A stretch of 60,000 nucleotides of DNA from Liolophura sinensis (Eukaryota; Mollusca; Polyplacophora; Chitonida; Chitonidae), in NCBI RefSeq assembly GCF_032854445.1, contig NC_088295.1, forward strand, positions 15,303,385-15,363,384, written 5' to 3'. The notes under the pieces are model-generated. The model saw only the letters and a program-made list of their open reading frames with translations. It did no database searches and was not told the DNA's origin. A program made the translations under genes and the position numbers. This document shows positions 24,771 through 36,700 of the stretch, piece after piece. How positions within the stretch are numbered: position 1 is the first letter of the stretch; each line of letters begins with the position of its first letter.

Positions 24771-26820
24771 AGAAAGCTTAACTGAAAAGCAAATGTACCC
24801 CAACTCCCTCTGAATATAGAGGAATAATGTGAGAGTAGACTGACAGATTCTGTAGATTTTACCCAGGGCAGTTCCAAAGAAAGGGCGCAGCTGTGGAGAG
24901 ATTTCACACCAAATGTTTGTGTAAGAATTCAGCTGTGTGTTGTCTGCACTCTTAAACACCCATTACAAGATTATCTGAAATATAACCTGTTTTTCCTGGT
25001 GCAAAAAAAAAGATAAAATGTATCTGTCTACTAGCTGTTAGAGGCTAACCTTTTATCCAATAAATGTCTGCCAGCCTCAGGAATAAGTACAGCACAGCCC
25101 ATTTCTGTCGGGCAGATTATTTTCCTAAATCCTGACAAAATCAAGTAACTGTCATTCACACTCTATTTTCCAATCTTTCCTACGCTTTATCTTTCACCGA
25201 CTACAGATTCTCATAGCGTAACTGTTGCAGAGATTGAGCACACAGCTCTGTACAACGAACGATTCAGAGAATCAGACTGTTTCAGTAGATGTTCAGATTA
25301 CAGGTATCTCAGATTCTAGTGCCTGAAGTCTCTCTCTAGACAGGACGCAGCTTAGGTAATTTGCTCTGAAGTAGCTACCATCTTATGTTGAAGAAGAAAA
25401 CATTTTAAAGTTCAAGCATCCTTCCCATTACACTACCAGGGAAAAAAAATAACACAACACAGTACAATCACAGAGATTGTCTGGATTCTTCGAAGTGCCA
25501 CGTTGTTTAAAAGATAAACACCCATCTTTTCTTAATAGTGGTATCCCTAGCCCTACCTATGACCTTGGTTTTCTGGCAAGTTGGTTGAGTATGAGTCCAG
25601 AGATAACTCAGCTTTTAGTGAAGACAGAGTAATATCTCAGGCTCTAACCCAGTGTAGTAACAAAGCTCCATCGCAAACAACACAAAGAACAGACCAGCTA
25701 TATGCTCTCCGTATGTTTTTCATCTATGTTGTATTGTCCCTAGGCTCTGTGTACATACTGTTCTAATCGAGAATCTGATAAGTCTTGGTATCAAAATAAA
25801 GAACCTAGGGAACGTCTATACAAGCAGTGTCTGCACACGCGCATTTCCTTACCAATCCCACACAATCCTTACACTGATCTTATCAGGTCTAGATCGGAAA
25901 TAAAGCAAAGCCCAGAGCTGACGGCCGCATTTCTGCTGCAAACTTTATAGCCAACAAATATGCTCTTAAACAAGAACAGCCTGAAGTTTCCAACAAACCA
26001 CAACACCTTCTGACGAAATATTACAGAACATGCTCGCCTGTTTAGTAGTTTGTTGTCCTGTGTCATGCCAACAACAACAGAGAATCAGTGTGATCAATCA
26101 GGTCTTTAAAGTGTGGTCACGTGAGCAGTTAAGTCAGCCAATGAGAAGTAATCAATCAACTGCATGTTAGTCTGACATTTTATGTTTGTATAATGACATG
26201 TGTTAATATGGCTTCGGGGGCATCAATCCCCTTAACATTGCTCAATCTCAGGGTATCAGCCAGGTTTAGACTGGACACTTTCCCTGTCACATCAGGCTTT
26301 ATTAGGTAAACTAGGTTTCTATCTTTTAGGGGGTTCCCTTCGCAAAGCGTTTATAAATGGCCATTTGGCGGAGGCTTTGCCCCATACTGGAGTAAATCCT
26401 ACAATTCTACTGGTCTAGTATCTAGATGAATACTGCTGAGAAAGCTTTAGGACACAGACGAAGGGCTCTATGAATAGGCCGCAATTTTTTTCTCCAGTTT
26501 TTCTTCTTTGTGTGTAGTTGTAGAGATCAGAAGAGCGGGAGTCATCATGCTATAACACAGAATGTACTGAGGTAGAAGGGAGGTGGGAGACAGTGCTGTG
26601 AGGATGGCATACGGCTGGGTGGGGCAGCCATGCTATAACCCGATATCTTCTGCTGAGAGTGTTTTCCCAAAGATGATACAAATTAACAGCTAGCAGGAAG
26701 ACTCCCTACATAATCATTTCCTTTTGACATCCCTAAGCAAAAATATTCCCATACAAACAGGTCAGCCTTTGCTCCTCCAAAAAAGAAGGCAATAATTCAG
26801 GAAATAGCATGTCTAAGCAA

Positions 26821-26836
26821 AGCGCCCTCTGGGGGT
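26821..26836 (-). promoter_or_regulatory. CTCF-like sequence
   Basis: The minus strand reads ACCCCCAGAGGGCGCT, close to the bilaterian CTCF core CCACCAGRGGGCGC with one clear mismatch. It sits 1.2 kb downstream of the Ig1 exon in the gene's sense. A single motif match by eye is weak evidence. Confidence 0.3.
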
Positions 26837-28009
26837 AATTATATGGGAGGATGGGAAAAAAGGGGGATAACATGCTCAGCTCAATAGGTGCTTGTCATTA
26901 AGCATCAGTAACAAAAATTGTTTCCATAAGAGCCGACAGAGATCAGTAATATTTTTAGCCAGACTTATCCATACCATCCTGGAGGCGATGAAAATCATGC
27001 GTCTGAGATTGAGGCTAATGTCGCCCTCAGAGGTTAGGGCATACAACACATTATAACTCAAGACTTCAGGCAACCCCCGCTTGGATATAGGATTCAAAGG
27101 CAGCTATAAGCTATGGTGTGAAATGAGGAATAAACCATGAGGTAATGGCATGTAACATAAACAGTCCTCATAAAACATGATGTTACTGACAGAACACCAT
27201 TTACTCAACAGCTCAAATTCTTCTTCAAAAAATCATTTTTGATGTTATCCTCTGGATTATCAGCTGGTTTACAGAATACAGCCTTCAGGTCAACCCTGGG
27301 CGTGCCTTCTTATACAAACTCCTTAAGAGTTTTAAAAGTTACTGCTAAGCCTAGGAACCTGACTGAGATATTACAGTGTATACAAAGGAGGTGCACAAGG
27401 GGTGGTCTTAGACGAGGATCACACCAACAACCAAAAAACACTTAAACAGGTTTTACTGCCTGTTGAATATCCGTGTTAAATAATCAAAATATGCAACAAA
27501 CAAGCCCTAAAAAATAGCAGGTTCATATCTGACAAATTTTGTGATAGAATTTCAGTCACTAGATCTATACTTATTACGGTCTTTCAAAAGGTAATGCGAC
27601 CAGCCCTATGATACCTCAATAGTCTCTCTCACCTGAGACCAGGTGGGCTATGGAAGCACTAACACTACTGTGTGCTAACTTATTATTACACAAACCATAG
27701 GGACGCTAAGGCTTCCACAGGTGGTAAATGGACTTCATTGATCGCACCCTGCACAATTACCTCGCACAACACAAGGTTCATCCAGAGGTAAAATGTACAG
27801 CTCTTCAGAATAGGTACAAGATCACACATGATAAACAGCTACCATTGTCATAGCAAAGTACAACAGCCCGTTGTTATTTTCACTCAATGCAATTTAATCA
27901 TTCAACAGCATGTAATATTTTATTAACACAGATGCAGATATCCTGAAAAATGTGAATGTAGACTAATTAATAGGTCATTTTATGAATTAATTTCAGGTAA
28001 GCTACTTAC

Positions 28010-28386
28010 AAGCAATTTGGACAAGTCCTCTTCGACTTTTCTCAGAATCTGGTTGGCTGGTGCCTCCCATGTGATTCAGGCATGACACTCGCACCAGTAA
28101 CCATCAGCCCCAAAGTATTCCTCCACCTCCTCTCTCATCACATCGATGCTTGTCTGCAAGTATTTTACGCCTGTCACAGGGTCTATCAATTCCAAGTTCA
28201 CATGATGTTTGGCACGCACCCACTGTCCCGCACACTTGAATATTATCTGAGCTGCTTGCGTCGCCTTGCAGGTTATTGTGACAGGTTTGTTTTTCACCAC
28301 ATAGTAATGTTCTTCTGGCTGCTGGACAAAGATTGGCAGGCTGTTCAGCAGGGGATCGTTGCCCAACACAGGAGCACTCAGCTCTC
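28010..28386 (-). CDS. unc5: unc5 exon: first Ig domain (frame broken by one base)
   Basis: This exon codes the first immunoglobulin domain, the main netrin-contacting module of UNC5. It enters in phase 1 (TGCTTTCAG|GA) and leaves in phase 1 (GCTT|GTAAGT). Diagnostic pieces are the block VVKNKPVTITCKA, the extra cysteine in IIFKCAGQWV, the EEVEEYFGADGYWCECHA block with its Cys-x-Cys pair, and a C-terminal KSRRGLVQIA that matches the family's SRKAYVRIA. The four cysteines agree with the two-disulfide Ig1 of UNC5. Right after CHA the genome reads GCCTGAATC where GCCTGGAATC would restore the conserved Trp. The exon is 377 nt where the phases demand 378. Both flanks are clean, so this is a single-base deletion, either real or a sequence error. 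Confidence 0.93.
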
Positions 28387-28438
28387 CTGAAAGCACAAGA
28401 GTTATAAAAATGAAAAACAACTGTTGAAAGATCTTCAT
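28387..28438 (-). CDS. unc5: Possible read-through N-terminus directly upstream of the Ig1 exon
   Basis: An ATG at 28438 reads MKIFQQLFFIFITLVLSG and continues without interruption into the Ig1 exon. It has the form of a signal peptide and is preceded by an in-frame TGA. The same bases also form a fine polypyrimidine tract ending TGCTTTCAG, the acceptor for the Ig1 exon. The hydrophobic peptide may therefore be a by-product of a T-rich splice acceptor, since TTT, CTT and ATT codons give Phe, Leu and Ile. I favour the acceptor reading, but an intronless short-leader isoform starting here is possible. Confidence 0.3.
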
Positions 28439-28993
28439 AGTATCCTGTCAGTGTTAAACAGTTATCTCTTCCCAGGAGAACCTCACTTCTATACTGAGGA
28501 AGACCACATGCAACAAGAGCTCTATAACGATTAGCTGGCGGAAATCTTCAGGGATACAAAGAGGCGATTTTTCAATGGTCTGCTACAAAAAGCGGAGTAG
28601 CATCGAGACCTAATTCAAATAGACATTGGCAGTGATTGGTTTGTCGGTCCACAGTGCTGACCAAAAGGCAGCAATTGATCAATAATTGGTAAATGCACCT
28701 TAACTGTTCCTTTAACTTAAATAACCGATCAGTCGGAAAATGTAATTACAACAGAATAATAAGGCTATTAATGAAGTGTGAAATATAACCTTATCAACAA
28801 ATAAAATTATTGGTCAGGAATCAGTCTGAACAAATATTGATTAAAAAAGTCCTTGTCAGAAAGTGATATCATTAGATTAGTCAGCCTTGGGTCTGGGAAG
28901 ATGTGAGTATGTTACGAGAGCAGAGAGCTAATATTTGGACAGTTTCAGTTCCATCTCTGTATTCAGAAATCAATGTAAAGTCTGTGTCTATAC

Positions 28994-29063
28994 CTTGAGA
29001 AAAACCTGTGAGAACACACAGACAAGCGTAGACTCCAGAGAGGGTAATTAACCGGGAAAACAT
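28994..29063 (-). CDS. unc5: Putative alternative exon 1 of unc5: signal peptide
   Basis: ATG at 29063 opens MFSRLITLSGVYACLCVLTG, followed by FSQ, a good signal-peptide profile with a basic residue, a hydrophobic core and small residues. The frame ends at a donor CAAG|GTATAG in phase 1, which is acceptable though weaker than GTAAGT. The partner is the Ig1 exon about 0.6 kb downstream: its acceptor at 28386 is also phase 1, so the join reads SQ-GELSAPV. An in-frame TGA lies just before the ATG. This would be a second, proximal start for the same receptor. It could instead be a chance hydrophobic frame. Confidence 0.4.
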
Positions 29064-30552
29064 CTTCACTTGTCAGATAGGGTAACCATTCTTAAACACA
29101 GCACCCCTGAGATCCTGTGGTTGTTCTCTCGCCTGATTGACACAACACGCTAAGAAACACCACCCACAGAAATACCCAGGCTCACTAAGTCAACACTTTG
29201 GCAAAAATATCTTCACAAACACCACTTTTCCTGCATCAGCTTAGGATTTATCACAAATGAAAACTTGGGCAAGAATAATTTCAACTGTTCAGTTCTTTGC
29301 ATATATAGACCAAATAAATATTCTCTGCAATTTGTCCTCCTGACTCACAGTCGAGTTGAGCAATAATTCTGAAGTGGTCTACACGATGTAACCATGTCCT
29401 CCTCAGATCATGGCTATCACAGAAATGAGATAGATCAATGCATACAATGTCTGCTCCACCAGGAAAAAGGCTTATTTTTGTGGTAACAGTGGGCTGTGTG
29501 ATTCAACAAGGCACGAGTTTGGATCACTAAGGCCGGCCAATCTGCCATCCAATTGTCCAGCCTGACCTGTGGATTGACTATTACAGGCACACAATTAACC
29601 ACTATCAGTCCACATTGAAGCAGCCGATTTCTATCACAACTCATAACCTTTTGCTGAACTGAGTATTATAGATACTGCTGATAACAAAAAGGCTTGAATC
29701 CCTGGAAACAAATGGCAGCAGTCATATTAACCAATGCGACTATTTCCATGAAAATCAGCTGGTATTGTTCCTGCCCCACGTGTTTGTCCAAGGATCACAA
29801 CAAGTACTGCTCCATTTGTACAGCATTGCACTTCATAACAGTTAAGTCCTTAATGGTAAACCACACTGCTTTGAACACTTCTCCACACCAAGTAGTCTGC
29901 ACAGTCGCTCTACAAAACAATACTGTTGTACTACAGTGTTAAGCTGGCCTTTGAAACATGCTTGCAATGAGCGAGGTGTACACTGAAGGGTATAACAGGG
30001 AGCAGAGTGGCACAGTACAGCAGCCTGAGCAAACAGACCAATAACTGAGCATGCTAGCTTAGAACTGCTGGTCATAGGCACTAAAGCTGGCAGTGACTGG
30101 CTTCTCTCACAGCTGATCACCAGCACATGTACAGCACAGGGGATGTGGCTACAGCTCTGCTGGTGAGTGTCACCATGCAACCATGAGGGAGTCCAGTCTG
30201 TGTACAGGGGCTATGTTGCCTCCCCATTACACCATTCCCCACCTGGTGTGGATCTATCAGACCCAGGGATCAGCAATCAGCCAACCATGACCGGATGACA
30301 CAACCAAAACAGATCTCAACCAGTCTAAAATAACAGCCAAATCCATGTCTACAGTATAATGACTTGGTGTCATTGTGTGCAGTGAAATGCTACAGTAACT
30401 TTTTGTTGAAAATATCAATATTTAAAAAAAATTTTAACAATTGGAAAATGTTAATTTAAATATGTGTTTGGTCTCCTTCTTTGCCAGATGTGACAGGCTT
30501 TGCATTATAGATCTTCAACCAGCACAATAAAATATATACATGTATCAAAACT

Positions 30553-30732
30553 CATGCTGGCTTCCTCTCCAGCCGTACGTGGGAAGGTCTGTCAGCAACC
30601 TGCGGAAGGTTGTGGGTTTCCCCCGGGCTCTGCCCGGATTCCTCCCACCATAATGCTGGCCACCGTCATATAAGTGAAATATTCTTGAGTACGGCATAAA
30701 ATACCAATCAAATAAATCAAATAAATAAATGC
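30553..30732 (+). mobile_element. SINE copy, the longest in the window
   Basis: The copy starts near CATGCTGGCTTCCTCTCC and runs through CCGTACGTGGGAAGGTCTG, CAACCTGCGGAAGG and the palindromic CCCGGGCTCTGCCCGG. It then has the core CATAATGCTGGCC and TTGAGTACGGCATAAAATAC, and ends in AAAT repeats. Direct repeats ATCAAAACT at 30544-30552 and 30733-30741 are a 9-bp target-site duplication, extendable to 12 with one mismatch. Confidence 0.88.
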
Positions 30733-33700
30733 ATCAAAACTTGATACAAGATGACTCACTAAAATATGGACACTCATTTTGGATTGAAATTTACCATGCA
30801 AGTTTAGTACTTACTAAGGGCAAATTTAGGGAACAGCATGATGGGAGGCCTAAATGAAAGTGTGGAGGTCTGGACTAGGTGCACTAAGGTTGGGTGGGGC
30901 TCTGGTGCTAGGTAATCAGCCCAAAGATGCTAAATAAACAGCTAATCCCCCTCCCTCTCCACCTTATCCCAGCTCATGTAAGTCACCCTGAAGCAATCAA
31001 TGGGGCCAGGGGCCAAGAAAAGCGATGCTTGGAGCAGCAACCCCTCCACCCTCACATAACTGAAACAGTCCACCAGGCTCCTTATCTGGGCCTTATCTCA
31101 ACCTCATGATCACTTTAATTACTAGCCTGTCATCCCTCTTGAGGGTAGGTCAGGAAAAACAGGCAGGTTTTTAAAGTGCATCAGTCTGCCTTGCAGTGTT
31201 TCCTAATTCTTTTTTTTCTGTCATGTCCCACTTGATGCAAGCCCAACTTGAAATATCTGCACTGCCAGTCATTTGTCTTTTTAGGATCAGTTCAAACATC
31301 GCTGCAGTTTTCTTTAAGAGGCGTGTTAGCTTAATGGAAAGGCCGCTTGCAGCTTTCAAAATTCCTCTGTAAAATATAGGTATTACATCCATGGGACTGA
31401 ACAACAACAACATTCATCAGGGAACCTTGTGACAGGCGTCGAGACAGAGGAAGTGTATGGACAGGAGCACCGTCCTGATGGTATCCAGATAGCTACACTT
31501 TGATGGCAGTACATCCGTGGAACTGCATCAATAATTCAAGGTTTGATGGAAGAATGGTGACCCATGAAAATGGATCCCCACAGGCATATTAGTACTCCTC
31601 AGCCATCTACATAGCATGGCCAGCATATTTCATGTAGGGCCAGTAATGGAGAGCCCCACATTCAACATGCCAACCGGAACTTGGGCAGCCTTCAAGGCCA
31701 GCATGTTGACAAGATCATCTGAACCAAAGCACTGCTGTTAACATTGCCTTCAGAAAATTGTCATACTAGATCATAATACAAAGCAATATACCCATCTCAA
31801 AGAGAAAACCTTCAAGCATTCTTCAACATAACTGTCAATATTAAATCCTCAAAGCACAACCTCAAATCAGTAATAATCCCTAAGAAACTTTAATTTTACA
31901 CATATTCATGTAAATATCCTTTAGTGGAATTTTGTATCCCACCAGAGACCATATTCTCTTAACACTATGGAACTGTGTGTAAATGGACATTGTGTTTTGT
32001 TGTAATGTTTGAAGTCACACTGTTGTTTCTCATTTTTTTAAAAGCCACACCAACTAAAATTTTTGTTTTTATGGGCAGAATGAGTTTTTTTCTCTATGTA
32101 TGGAGAGGGGTATAATAATAAATGTGAAAAATCAATTAATTTGTAGGAAATGTAGACTGTCCCAGCAACTGTTCCTGTTAAAGATCACAAAACCTTGAAA
32201 AACGAGAAAGCCACAAGATGGGATCAAATAAATAAAGGTGGATTTTCAATTTTATTTTTTTTCCATTTTGTAATTTTAGTTCTTGTCTTGCCTGCAAAAC
32301 ACAAAATAAAACTGGTGTCTCCAAACTGAAGAAATGATAAGAATGCCTCTTAGATCACTTTCCAAAAACATTTTATAACCTGCATCATCCTAAATGTTTT
32401 GTCAAATACTGCTTGAGAAAAAGCAGGAAATCTACCATTTTCCCCTTGTAGTTGGGTTTCTTTCACACCTATAAACTAGATGCACCCGACAAGACTCACT
32501 GTCCTATCTCCCATCATAACTCTGCTGACCCCATCTTGATACCCTTTATTAAAAGCCAGATGTCAATGGCTGTCTACCATCTCATATACAAACCCTGGCA
32601 GGGGTCAGAGAAGGGGTCCTTCTCAAGAGCTTGTAAACCCTGGCCAGTGTTAAGAGAAGACAAGGGGGAGATAACATCAGGGTGATGTCCCACTTCAATC
32701 CCTACAACACTCCATCATCTATTCCACTTTTTTTTATCACCCTTGACAGCCAGATTTGATCCCCCAGTGCAAATTTACGCAGACTCTCAAAACTCCACTT
32801 CTCTGACAATCATCTACAAGTTAGCATTCCCTTTGAGGAGTAAACACGGGAACCAATCTCGGCTATTTTGGTAAAAACATATCTCCATAAAATACAGGCG
32901 TCTTTTACATATACACAAACAAAATTTTGACAAAGCCTTTTTCAGTACTTTTTTAACTTTTATGCTGAGTAGAATAAACCTTACAAACATTTCACCCAAA
33001 ATTGTTTATTTTCTAAAATCAAAACCTGGCAATGTACTTATCTACATTTATGTTGTTACCTATTAATATATATCATTACAATACATGTAGTTATTTCTCC
33101 ATTGAAATAGACAGTGTCCCCATTGTCTGCGCAGGCACAGACAAATTAAGTCAATACATGTTCATGACAAAATAATCTGGGCTGGATACAGTCTTAGTAC
33201 ATGTCTACAGCTTTGCACGAGCACAACATGTATACATATATGCATATGGATGCATAATTTGATCAAGCCAGTTCTAATTCACACAATAGCATTATAGCTG
33301 AAGAAAGCTTTGGATTTCAGACTGAGGTCACCAGAGGTACTAGGTTTCTCAAATAGTAGAGATATACACACATGTACATGGAAAACAAACTCTGGTCAAA
33401 ATACTATCTAACAGCTCCCCCATTGATGAAGCTATATTGATTTGGTATCAGGTATACATTATGAAAATATTCCATCTCACCAGGTGCAATGTGTATGTGT
33501 GTGACAGATTCAGGAAGGGCCCATGTTTCCAGTCACTGTACAAACACAACTGGGACATTATGCCTCTGGCTATTTGGTAGTGCACAAGCTGTGCTGATGT
33601 CTACATGCTACAGCCACATCCCCCATTATGCACAGGCTGTCATTTGCATCTCTCTCAAAACTTTTGGGCTCGTGAAGGTGTGAAGCATCAGCCATGGACC

Positions 33701-36700
33701 ATTATTTCTGGGCAGACGTGTCAGTCGGTTGAACATAACATCAGGAGTTGCCCCTCCCCATCGGCTGTTCTATTGCACCAATCCAATCGACCAGTGGAAC
33801 TAATTGCATTTTGCCAGTGGAGGACAGGCACAGAGGTGTAATAATCAGGTGTTAATTAGCTCTTAACCTTGACCAGAGTGTCACAGCATGTCACACCCTG
33901 ATGGCTCTGGTGTAAAAGGTATATGTACCCATGGACATGTTGGCTGTTAAGAGATCACACGTCTTAATGAGTCGTGTATTAAGTTTTCAGTTGTTTTCCC
34001 TGCAGATTGCATTTCCTGTGGTGTATGCATTCATTGTTTTCCAAGTTTTTCCAAATTCAGAATCTCACAACACAAACCTTTGCATATTATTTTAATGGTA
34101 GATTAACAAAACTGTAAATCAAACACTTCTGTCCATGAAGTTAAATCACAGTTACAGCATATTGCAGTTTTATTAACTTCTCTTAATGGCAACATATAAG
34201 AAAAATTGATTTTGATTTGTAATAAAATGAATTCTTTTCTCTTGATATTGACTTCCTGGTGAACTACAACACAAACCTGTTGCCTATACATTTATAGTGG
34301 GCAAAAATACATGTTTTAATAGCACTAAATAACTATAAAAGCATATAAGCTTTGTTGCATGGTGTTTATCATAAACTGAAGCATTCATGTTATTTGATAC
34401 TTACAAGTACATGTTTATAAAGAATACAGAATAATTGATTCCAGGCATTTACTGTTCTTTGTTATGTGACATACTGACAGAAATCAGCAGGAGAGAACTG
34501 AGGACAAAATGAGCAGAACACTTTGCAGAACACCCCCCCTGTGGTGGAAAACCTAGCTACACAGTCTCACTTTCTGAAGGCGGTACATCACCAGCCAAGG
34601 CTTCATCCAAACCTCTGATTTAACACGTACTCCAGACATGTTATCAGTCCACCAGCCTAGTTGTCAAACAATCAGCTGAGCTGTCCTCTGCACCACAGCT
34701 AAGGACCATTTATTAGGGTAGTTTAGATGTTATTTCCCAAGGATAAAGCACAAAATAGAAAATCTAATTATTGAAGTTTGGTAACCTGATAAGGTGAGTA
34801 TGGTACAAAAGTCCCCCTGGTCTATTATAAGTGGTGAGGGTTACTGAGTGGCAGATTCCTCTAGCTGACAGCCACCCGTGATGTGAACACCTGGACTTCA
34901 ATAGGCACAGCTCTACAGGTATGTCTATACACAGGACCTAAAGCTGTTCTTTCCACTACACCTTTACACTGTACCTCACCGATAAATGGCCAGCCTATCA
35001 TGCTGGATAATTCTAGGACCTATTATTCTCTATACACCTGTTATTCTCTCCACTATCTTCTGACCAAATATCGTTTTGACTGAAGGTGTCTTTTGAGTAA
35101 TGAATACCATCTTGACCAGTGGATCACTCCTATCTAATAGCCACTAAAATGCTTATGTGAAATAATGCTGTATGATAAAACTGAAGGGAAAATTTTGAAA
35201 AATGATTTACTAATCAGGATAATTTGGTTTGAGCATTATATTAATAAAAAGACTTTTATGACAATAGGGTACAAGGAAGCCTGTTTAGAAAAAAAGACAA
35301 TGGAAACAGTGTGGAATCTTAGGGGGGAAAATGCACAGGTTTCATTGTGAGAAACCAAGCAAGTACCTGTTATCCGATGCTCTGGTGAAATTAAATCTAA
35401 CAGTATCAACATCTTCCAGATAGCCTCAAACTAATTTGTTCACATCTTTCCTGTTTAGTTATGTCTTCTGTGCTCCAACGCTGGCTGTAAAACCTTTGCC
35501 ACCGCAGAGCAATAATGAGGTTTAATTCAATATCATTTTACAGGCCTGAAATTGCTGCCGCCCAATATCTGCCCATCACAGATCTCTTGTTAAGGACCAT
35601 CAGAGGAAGAGACTCATGGGTAATGTGTTTTCACCAAGTTGAGATGTCTTTTCCGCCCTCTTGGGCCGGCCCTTGATGCGGCGTGTGTCACCTCAGGCTG
35701 TCGCCCAGGCTGCGACTATCTCTGCCATTGCTCTTCGCTCGTGCACACCGCAGGATGCACGTTGCAAGCTCTTTGTCCCAGCATCCACTATCGCACAGGC
35801 TTGCAGCGCTTTCATCATAGATGAAATAATCCGCTTTCATTTTGACCCGGATTTTTGTTTCCTGTTTCTACACGCCAGAATGCTGGAGACCAACCAGCTT
35901 TGTCATCTTAGAAAACTATGGCTGATGTTGAAAATTGCTTGTCGCAGTGAAGTGCAACACGAGACTCCTCATCTTTGTGCGACCAAAATGATTTCTTGAC
36001 AGTCTCCCTGCTTCATTAGAAATACTTGAAAAGCGAGGTCGGCATGAATCAGCATGAACAGCAGAGAGCAAACCAGCATTGGTTGACCTATCCAAGCGTC
36101 TCTAAAGTCGCAGCTCTGTCACCCTACTGGGCAAAGTTACCCCACCTCCCCACCCCTTGCACAGGGCCAGTGACACCATATGCTTCTTCAGCCAGATCTC
36201 ATTTCAGCCATTTTGCCTCATTAAGATCCCATGCACATGCCTTGGGGTCCTCTCAACACACATCATCCTTATTCAATTACATCAGCTGCGATGAGCAAAC
36301 CTCACACTGGATGAATGCGCATTCATTTGTTGAATTTAGCCAAGCCTTCAGCGGAATTGTCACACTTCAATGGCATTGCATACTGTTGTGATAGTAAACA
36401 GTTTCACCATACAAATGTCCAAAATCTACCCATTTTGCTTTCTCATGAGACCTTCTCAGCTGGAGGTTGTCACTGATATGATACATTAAACAAAATACTA
36501 ACAAACCAGAGTCAACATGCACAGTCACATATATCAGTCATCATGGAAATAAAAATCACGGCTCGGCAAATAAGAACTGACAAGACACTTCCAAGGTATG
36601 ATGGATTTCCTTTGACAAAGCCTGACTTATGCTCTACCATGACTAAATAAAACCAGTAGGCTAGCTACATCTACCTAAATTTCCCAAGCCATTTTTTCTT

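Larger units (their letters stand above)
18409..28009 (-). other. Intron between Ig1 and Ig2 exons
   Basis: This 9.6 kb intron contains a poly-A tract near 18630, a TA microsatellite at 23079-23103, a 51-bp SINE-core insertion at 24720-24770 and a CTCF-like sequence at 26821-26836. The longest minus-strand frame (24531-24959) runs through the SINE core and is not a gene. Confidence 0.85.

Noticed and set aside
24531-24959. 142-codon minus-strand frame
   Set aside because: It runs through the SINE-core insertion and its target-site duplication; no domain is seen.
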